Source: JBBIPA01 sp963775935
Lineage (GTDB): Bacteria; Chloroflexota; Dehalococcoidia; GIF9; UBA5629
Assembly: GCA_963775935.1 (NCBI GenBank)
Contig: CAVZKR010000005.1
Span: 62,001 to 126,000, forward strand
DNA: 64,000 nucleotides
Direction of reading: 5' to 3'
The first letter of the stretch is position 1. Every line of letters begins with the position of its first letter. The notes below the pieces were generated by a model. That model saw only the letters and a list, made by a program, of their open reading frames with translations. It was not told where the DNA came from and made no database searches. Made by a program: the position numbers and the translations under genes. Positions 58,932 to 64,000 of the stretch are shown here, in pieces.

Positions 58932-60653
58932 ATGCCAGCACAGGCACAACTGATTTCTCAATTTTATATAAAAATCGACGGGGATGATGCTCCCCGAGGA
59001 ATAATGGATAATTTAATCTCTATCGAAGTGGATGATAGCCTTAATCTGCCCGATATGTTTACTATTCATCTGCGTGACCCCAGGTTGGAGTGGACTGATT
59101 CTGAAACCATCGCAATTGGGAAGGAAATAGAAATCTCAGCAGGCGGAGAAAGCGGCCAGGTTAAACTCATTACCGGTGAAATCACAGCAGTGGAGACGAA
59201 TTTCAAGTCTGGTGCTGGGGCAACTTTAGTAGTGCGCGGTTACGACCAATCCCATCGTCTTAATCGCGGTCGGCAGACAAAAACGTTTAACCAGGTAACT
59301 GACAGTGACATTGCCACCAGAATCGCCCGTGAACTGGGGCTGAGAACCGAAATTGACTCCACTTCTGAAGTTTATCAGTATGTTCTTCAGGATAATCAGA
59401 CTAATCTTGAATTTCTCCAGAGCCGTGCTGAACGGATCGGGTTTCGTCTTTTGGTTGAAGCCGATACTCTCAATTTCAAGCGTATTCCAGATGAAGGAGA
59501 TGAGGTTCCCACTTTAGAGTTTGGTGTCAATTTATCTGAATTCAATGCACATCTCACCACCTCACGACAGGCTTCTGAAGTAGAGGTCCGAGGCTGGGAT
59601 CCACAGGCAAAGAGGGAAATTGTTGGCAGAGCCACTCGTGCCCAGGATATGCCTGAAGTTGGTGAACAACGTCAGGGTGGACAAGTAGCAGAAGCGGCTT
59701 TCGGAACTGGTGGCAAGGAAGTGGTGGTTAATCATACTATAGGTACTCAAGCAGAAGCTGATACCTTAGCTCAATCAATATGTGAGGAAATGGGAGGCGA
59801 TTTTATCCAGGCGGAGGGAGTGTGTGCCGGGAATCCCAAAGTATGTGCAGGAGCTATGGTGGAATTAAAGAGTCTCAGTGATCGCTTTGCTGGACATTAC
59901 CGTATAACCCATAGTCTTCACCGTTATACTGCTGGAGGTTATACCACTCGTTTTACTATCAGCGGTCGACACGACAATACGTTGGGACAGCTGGTTAGCC
60001 AGCAGAATAGTGGCGGAGGCGGCGGTAGTAAAAATGGAAGCAAAAACAATAGTGTGGTGGTGGGAATTGTTACTAATAACCAGGACACTGATCAAATGGG
60101 CAGGGTGAAGGTTAAATTTCCATGGTTAGCTGATGGGGTTGAGAGCAATTGGGCAAGGATAGCGTCTCCAATGGGAGGGCAGGAGCGGGGTATGGTGTTT
60201 CTCCCTGAGGTAAACGATGAGGTGCTGGTGGCTTTTGAGCAGGGTGATATGAATCGCCCGTATGTGCTGGGGGCATTATGGAATGGGGTTGATAAGCCAC
60301 CAGAAAAAAACCAGGACGGGCAAAACAATATCCGCAAAATTCGTTCCCGCAGCGGTCATGAAATTATTTTTAACGATAATGAAACTGCAAAAAGGGAAAA
60401 ATTAGAGATACATACTAATGCTGGACACAGGATTTTGCTGGATGATTCTTCGGGACAGGAAAAGATTGAAATTAAAGACAAGACAGGCAACAACATTATT
60501 AAAGTTGACTCAGTCCAGAATGCTATTTCGATAGAAAGTACTATGAAGCTAAATATAAAAAGCCAACTTATAGAGGTCGAGGCTCAGGGAATGATGACGC
60601 TAAAGGCTGGTGGCACCTTAACTATTCAAGGTGCACTGGTCAAGATCAATTAA
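58932..60653 (+). CDS. VgrG-like central spike protein (Pvc8-like)
   Basis: A 573-aa protein. The N-terminal 350 residues are gp27-like (ISIEVDDSLNLPDMFTIHLRDPRLEW, VVRGYDQSHRLNRGRQTKTFNQVTDSDIATRIARELGLR, QDNQTNLEFLQSRAERIGF). A GGGGGSKNGSKNNS linker leads to a gp5-type OB-fold (VVVGIVTNNQDTDQMGRVKVKFPWLADGVESNWARIASPMGGQERGMVFLPEVNDEVLVAFEQGDMNRPYVLGALWNG). The C-terminus is a short beta-helix repeat (KIEIKDKTGNNIIKVDS, TLKAGGTLTIQGALVKIN). It trimerises below the tube and carries the PAAR tip encoded next. Confidence 0.92.
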   Translation: MPAQAQLISQFYIKIDGDDAPRGIMDNLISIEVDDSLNLPDMFTIHLRDPRLEWTDSETIAIGKEIEISAGGESGQVKLITGEITAVETNFKSGAGATLVVRGYDQSHRLNRGRQTKTFNQVTDSDIATRIARELGLRTEIDSTSEVYQYVLQDNQTNLEFLQSRAERIGFRLLVEADTLNFKRIPDEGDEVPTLEFGVNLSEFNAHLTTSRQASEVEVRGWDPQAKREIVGRATRAQDMPEVGEQRQGGQVAEAAFGTGGKEVVVNHTIGTQAEADTLAQSICEEMGGDFIQAEGVCAGNPKVCAGAMVELKSLSDRFAGHYRITHSLHRYTAGGYTTRFTISGRHDNTLGQLVSQQNSGGGGGSKNGSKNNSVVVGIVTNNQDTDQMGRVKVKFPWLADGVESNWARIASPMGGQERGMVFLPEVNDEVLVAFEQGDMNRPYVLGALWNGVDKPPEKNQDGQNNIRKIRSRSGHEIIFNDNETAKREKLEIHTNAGHRILLDDSSGQEKIEIKDKTGNNIIKVDSVQNAISIESTMKLNIKSQLIEVEAQGMMTLKAGGTLTIQGALVKIN

Positions 60654-60669
60654 AGGGAAAAGGGATGAT

Positions 60670-60963
60670 ATGCCATTAGCAGCTAGGGTAGGAGATATGA
60701 CCGCTCACGGAACGCCATTAGCACCTGGTCCTGGAAGTACTAATGTGTTAATTGGTAATATGCCTGCCTGGAGGGCTGGGGCTGATATGCACACTTGCCC
60801 TCTTGTCACCGGCATTGTCCCTCATGTGGGTGGCGTCATCGCCATGGGCAGTGTTACAGTCCTTATTAATAACCTTCCAGCCGCAAGACAGGGTGACATT
60901 ATTACCGAGGTTGGACCACCGAATTCTATTGTCATGGGATGCCCTACCGTGATGATTGAATAA
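60670..60963 (+). CDS. PAAR spike-tip protein (Pvc10-like)
   Basis: A 97-aa protein from the ATG at 60670. PLAARVGDMTAHGTPLAPGPGSTNVLIGNMPAWRAGADMHTCPL and GGVIAMGSVTVLINNLPAARQGDII follow the PAAR pattern, with His and Cys residues (AHG, MHTC, PHV, GCPTV) suited to the zinc site at the needle tip. Two repeat-like halves form the cone that sharpens the spike. It starts 17 bases after the spike gene and ends 37 bases before gp25. Confidence 0.88.
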   Translation: MPLAARVGDMTAHGTPLAPGPGSTNVLIGNMPAWRAGADMHTCPLVTGIVPHVGGVIAMGSVTVLINNLPAARQGDIITEVGPPNSIVMGCPTVMIE

Positions 60964-61000
60964 ACGCATATTTAACAATAAATTATGTGAGGATAGGAAT

Positions 61001-61408
61001 ATGGCAAATGAAAATAATATTAGCACAGATATCATCGGCAGCGGTTGGCGCTTTCCTCTAGAGGTCAGCGGGAGAGGTGGGGTTGCTTTGTCATCTGCTG
61101 ATAAAGATGTTGAAGAGTCCATTCGTATTATATTGAGCACACCGAAGGGAGAAAGACGCATGCGACCTAACTTCGGTTGCAACATTCATGATCTGATATT
61201 TGCTCCCAATACCAGCACAACCTGGAGTTTAATAGCACATTATGTGGAAGAAGCTTTGGGGTGGTGGGAGCCACGTATAGATATCAAGGATGTAGATGTC
61301 CATCCTGATACGAGGGATATGTCACGGTTACTCATTACCATTAAATATAAGATCAGAGGTACCAACAATGAAAGAAGTCTGGTTTATCCTTTTTATATAT
61401 CCCGTTAA
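61001..61408 (+). CDS. gp25-like baseplate wedge protein (Pvc9-like)
   Basis: About 135 aa from the ATG at 61001 with GAGGATAGG upstream; the longer in-frame extension to 60956 lacks a ribosome site. The lysozyme-like gp25 fold is seen in GWRFPLEVSGRGGVALSSADKDVEESIRIILSTPKGERRMRPNFGCNIHDLIFAP, with the conserved EESIR and RRMRPNFG segments. It nucleates sheath polymerisation in the baseplate. It lies between PAAR and gp6-like genes, the same order as in PVC apart from the PAAR/gp25 swap. Confidence 0.9.
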   Translation: MANENNISTDIIGSGWRFPLEVSGRGGVALSSADKDVEESIRIILSTPKGERRMRPNFGCNIHDLIFAPNTSTTWSLIAHYVEEALGWWEPRIDIKDVDVHPDTRDMSRLLITIKYKIRGTNNERSLVYPFYISR

Positions 61409-61429
61409 TAATGGAACAGGAGGTGAAAT

Positions 61430-63394
61430 ATGGCACTACCAGCACCGATTCTAGATGACCGTAAATTTCAAGATATTGTTTCCGAAGCAAGAAGCTTGAT
61501 TCCACGGTATTGTCCGGAATGGACCGACCATAATCTGAGCGATCCCGGAATAACATTTATTGAACTTTTCGCCTGGATGATGGATACACTCCTCTATCGG
61601 GTAAACCGTGTGCCCGAAAAAAACTATATCAAGTTTTTAGACCTTATCGGCATAAAACTATTGCCTGCGCAGCCAGCCAGTGCTGATATAACCTTCCGTT
61701 TATCAGCACCGCAAAAAGCATCTGTCATCATACCACGGGGAACTGAAGTTGCCACCGTAAGAACTGAAACACAGGAGGCAATCACCTTCACCACCGATCG
61801 GGAGCTTACCGTTGTGGTGCCACAATTGACCTATTCCCTGATAAGCAGGGGTGGTACTGTATTTCACGACTATATGCCGATACTTAAGAAGCGGGAACTG
61901 ATGGAAATATTCCAGAAGGTTCCCCAGGAGAATGACAGCTTCTATCTAGGTTATTCAGAAAACATCATGGGGAATACCCTGCGACTTACCTTTGAAACAA
62001 CTATTGAAGGCATCGGTGTTGATCCCAGCAATCCTCCACTGGCCTGGGAGTTCTGGAATGGTGAAGATAATAAGTGGGCAAGCTTAAGGCTGGAATCTGA
62101 CACCACCGGTGGTTTAAACAGAGATGGAGAGATAATTCTCCATGTACCCTACACCTGCCAGTCCACCAATGTGGATGGCAGAGATGCGTTCTGGATTCGC
62201 TGTCGTGCCATCAAACCACGTCCTCGCCAACCAGCTTATACGGCATCTCCACGGGTACAGAGTGTCCAGTCTGTCAGCATCGGCGGCACCGTACCTGCCA
62301 GCCACTCTTTCATAATAAAAAATGAGACGCTTGGAAGAAGCAATGGCGAACCGGGACAGGTCTTCTTCCTTCAGAACCGGCCCATTCTACCACGAGAGAA
62401 AGGGGAAATGGTTGAAGTAGAAAACAAGGAAGGTAAATGGGATAAATGGCAGGAAACCACGGAATTCTCATCTGCCGGTCCCGAAGATCTCTACTTTACC
62501 TGTGATAGTGCTTCTGGAGAAATCCAGTTTGGCCCACGGATTCGGCAGCCTCATGGAGAAATACGACAATTTGGCGCTGTTCCCAGTAAAGGGCGTCGCA
62601 TTCGATTCACCAGCTATCGATGTGGAGGTGGCATCAAGGGAAACGTTGGCGAAAAAACATTGAATGTCCTCAAATCTTCGATACCTTATGTAGCCTGGGT
62701 TACCAATTTTGAGGCAGCACATGGCGGCACTGAATTCGAGAGCCTGGACCATGCCAAACTACGCACTCCCAACGTGCTGAAAACAAGAATACGTGCGGTA
62801 ACGCCTGACGATTATGAGTTTCTTGCCCAGGAAGCCACTAAGGAAGTATCGCGGGCGAAATGCCTGGCTCCCGCTGGTCTTGATGAGAAACAGGGCGTCC
62901 AACCTGGAACAGTCCGCGTCCTTATCATTCCGCTCATAGTGGATGGAACGAAGGGAATTCCGAAAGAACAACTCATGGTTTCAGAACATCTCAAACAGAC
63001 GGTAACTGCCTACCTCGATGAGCGGCGTCTATTGACTGCTCAACTGGTTGTCAGTGCGCCAGATTATCGATGGATATCCGTTGAAGCAAATATTAAGGCA
63101 AGAAGTAAAATCGACCAAAGACGGCTGCGAGGAGAAATCGAAAAGAAGCTTTATCAATTTATCAATCCGATAACCGGTGGTGCCGACGGCAAAGGCTGGC
63201 CATTTGGTAGAGATATACTCGCTGCCGATCTTTTCACCGCTGTCCAGGAAATCGATGGGGTCGATTATGTTGAAGAAATAAGACTCTTCCCCGTTGATAT
63301 CGAAACAGGAAAGAAGGGTGAGGTAGCTTCCAAAATAGCCTTGAGCCCCGAGCAGGTACCCTGCTCGCATCAGCACCACGTTGTCGTTGTCTAG
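61430..63394 (+). CDS. Baseplate J/gp6-like protein (Pvc11-like)
   Basis: A 654-aa protein. It starts MALPAPILDDRKFQDIVSEARSLIPRYCPEWTDHNLSDPGITFIELFAWMMDTLLYRVNRVPEKNYIKFLDLIG, the standard N-terminus of the eCIS gp6-like baseplate wedge. The middle holds repeated beta-rich domains; the C-terminal third (DYEFLAQEATKEVSRAKCLAP, VRVLIIPLIVDGTKGIPKEQLM) is the baseplate J domain. It forms the ring that holds the spike and triggers sheath contraction. It begins 21 bases after gp25 with AGGAGGTG. Confidence 0.92.
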   Translation: MALPAPILDDRKFQDIVSEARSLIPRYCPEWTDHNLSDPGITFIELFAWMMDTLLYRVNRVPEKNYIKFLDLIGIKLLPAQPASADITFRLSAPQKASVIIPRGTEVATVRTETQEAITFTTDRELTVVVPQLTYSLISRGGTVFHDYMPILKKRELMEIFQKVPQENDSFYLGYSENIMGNTLRLTFETTIEGIGVDPSNPPLAWEFWNGEDNKWASLRLESDTTGGLNRDGEIILHVPYTCQSTNVDGRDAFWIRCRAIKPRPRQPAYTASPRVQSVQSVSIGGTVPASHSFIIKNETLGRSNGEPGQVFFLQNRPILPREKGEMVEVENKEGKWDKWQETTEFSSAGPEDLYFTCDSASGEIQFGPRIRQPHGEIRQFGAVPSKGRRIRFTSYRCGGGIKGNVGEKTLNVLKSSIPYVAWVTNFEAAHGGTEFESLDHAKLRTPNVLKTRIRAVTPDDYEFLAQEATKEVSRAKCLAPAGLDEKQGVQPGTVRVLIIPLIVDGTKGIPKEQLMVSEHLKQTVTAYLDERRLLTAQLVVSAPDYRWISVEANIKARSKIDQRRLRGEIEKKLYQFINPITGGADGKGWPFGRDILAADLFTAVQEIDGVDYVEEIRLFPVDIETGKKGEVASKIALSPEQVPCSHQHHVVVV

Positions 63395-63414
63395 TTTAAG
63401 AAAGGAGGTATAGT

Positions 63415-64000
63415 ATGCCAGCTCCACAGGACACAGAGATTGAAGAGCAGAGCAGTTATCTGCAGTACTTGCCTGCATTCTATCGGGAAGATAATTTCAC
63501 CGGCCGTTTCCTTCATATCTTCGAAGACATTTTTCATTCAATCGAAGGCATCATAGACGCCATCCAGTTTTATTTTGATCCTGGCACCACTCCAGAATCA
63601 TTTTTGCCCTGGCTCGCTTCATGGCTAGGACTTGTCCTGGATGAGAGGTGGCCTGAAATAAAAAGACGCCAACTGGTCGGGTCAGCAGTAGAGCTGTACC
63701 GCTGGCGTGGTACCAAGCGGGGCTTAAGCGAATATTTAAAACTATACACAGGCATAACGCCTACGATAACCGAGCATGGAGCCGCAGAAGGGATGCGCCT
63801 GGGAGGCACGAGCAAGCTGGGCACGCCGATGCAAATAGGTGGCAAAGGCGGCGTCTTTTGCTTTACCGTGGAGCTAAAATTGCCAGATAAATCTGATGTC
63901 GATACAGATATGGTTCGTTCTATTATAGAAATTCAGAAGCCAGCACATACGGCATATTTATTAAACATCATACAAAAAACAAAGGAAAAGAGTGAAGCAT
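63415..64000 (+). CDS. P2 gpI-like tail/baseplate protein (Pvc12-like), 3'-partial
   Basis: A 195-codon fragment open to the window edge. It starts MPAPQDTEIEEQSSYLQYLPAFYREDNFTGRFLHIFEDIFHSIEGIIDAIQFYFDPGTTPESFLPWLASWLGLVLDERWPEIKRRQLVGSAVELYRWRGTKRGLSEYLKLYTGITP, the phage tail protein I/TIGR02242 pattern. A strong AAAGGAGGT site precedes the ATG. In PVC/Afp this gene is followed by tail fibre and tape-measure genes, which would lie beyond the window. Confidence 0.9.
   Translation, partial: MPAPQDTEIEEQSSYLQYLPAFYREDNFTGRFLHIFEDIFHSIEGIIDAIQFYFDPGTTPESFLPWLASWLGLVLDERWPEIKRRQLVGSAVELYRWRGTKRGLSEYLKLYTGITPTITEHGAAEGMRLGGTSKLGTPMQIGGKGGVFCFTVELKLPDKSDVDTDMVRSIIEIQKPAHTAYLLNIIQKTKEKSEA

Noticed and set aside
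42063..64000. Prophage tail region
   Set aside because: Capsid, portal, terminase, lysis and integrase genes are absent, while the AAA+ ATPase, DUF4255 cap and DUF4157 proteins are eCIS-specific.

Overview
The window is bacterial and probably from an uncultured anaerobic member of the Chloroflexota, possibly Dehalococcoidia. This is inferred from gene content, not a marker gene: an archaellin-type pilin, lipobox lipoproteins with TPR or PKD domains, desulforedoxin-like proteins, a molybdopterin oxidoreductase with a four-cluster ferredoxin, and many zinc-ribbon fusions. No rRNA, tRNA, integrase, transposase or CRISPR array was recognised.

Layout. 1-6.3 kb: a KamA-type lysine 2,3-aminomutase overlapping a bimodular ATP-grasp ligase (frameshifted, running off the left edge), a small DUF5752-like gene, then a GNAT acetyltransferase and an M20 deacylase on the other strand. 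Together these look like a beta-amino-acid or beta-lysine conjugate pathway. 6.4-13.5 kb: a zinc-ribbon/PQ-repeat membrane protein, two enoyl-CoA hydratases (the first frameshifted), an isoprenylcysteine-methyltransferase-like protein, a chromate transporter, an acyl-CoA synthetase and two tandem desulforedoxin-like mini-proteins. 13.6-21.2 kb: amidohydrolase, histone-deacetylase-like enzyme, transglutaminase-like protein, a 5'-truncated glycosyltransferase, a divergent PAP2 protein and two lipoproteins. 21.3-24.9 kb: a three-gene Fe-S/zinc-ribbon operon with a well-spaced FNR-type promoter, a Crp/Fnr regulator and a zinc-ribbon KaiC-like ATPase. 25-28.8 kb: a pabB-pabA-pabC operon and a PurN-like formyltransferase. 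29-41.6 kb: CPBP protease, phosphodiesterase, ferredoxin plus molybdopterin oxidoreductase, CoA-disulfide-reductase/rhodanese fusion, truncated archaellin-like pilin, MscL with a zinc ribbon, alpha/beta hydrolase, TPP enzyme and GntR regulator.

42-64 kb, running off the right edge, is an extracellular contractile injection system (eCIS, PVC/Afp-like). The order is SARP/BTAD regulator, small protein, AAA+ ATPase (Pvc15-like), DUF4157 protein, YkgJ-type cysteine protein, giant DUF4157 effector candidate (three apparent frameshifts), cap protein (DUF4255/Pvc16-like), one sheath, main tube, tail-assembly protein with an overlapping DUF6760-like frame, short DUF4157 protein, second tube protein, a 563-aa unknown, LysM hub protein, VgrG-like spike, PAAR tip, gp25, baseplate J/gp6-like, and a P2-gpI-like tail protein. 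Capsid, terminase and lysis genes are absent, so this is not a prophage within the window.

The most interesting signal is at 55271-55277. Seven consecutive G bases in perfect -1 slippery phase (G GGG GGG) lie directly before the stop codon of the tail-assembly gene. The next frame, which has no ATG/GTG/TTG start, encodes the DUF6760-like protein. This predicts a programmed -1 frameshift making a 176-aa fusion, as in lambda G/GT and P2 E/E' tail chaperones. Several single-base frameshifts elsewhere (about 1692, 8192, 48755, 51415 and 51765) are not at slippery sites and look like sequence errors or decay.
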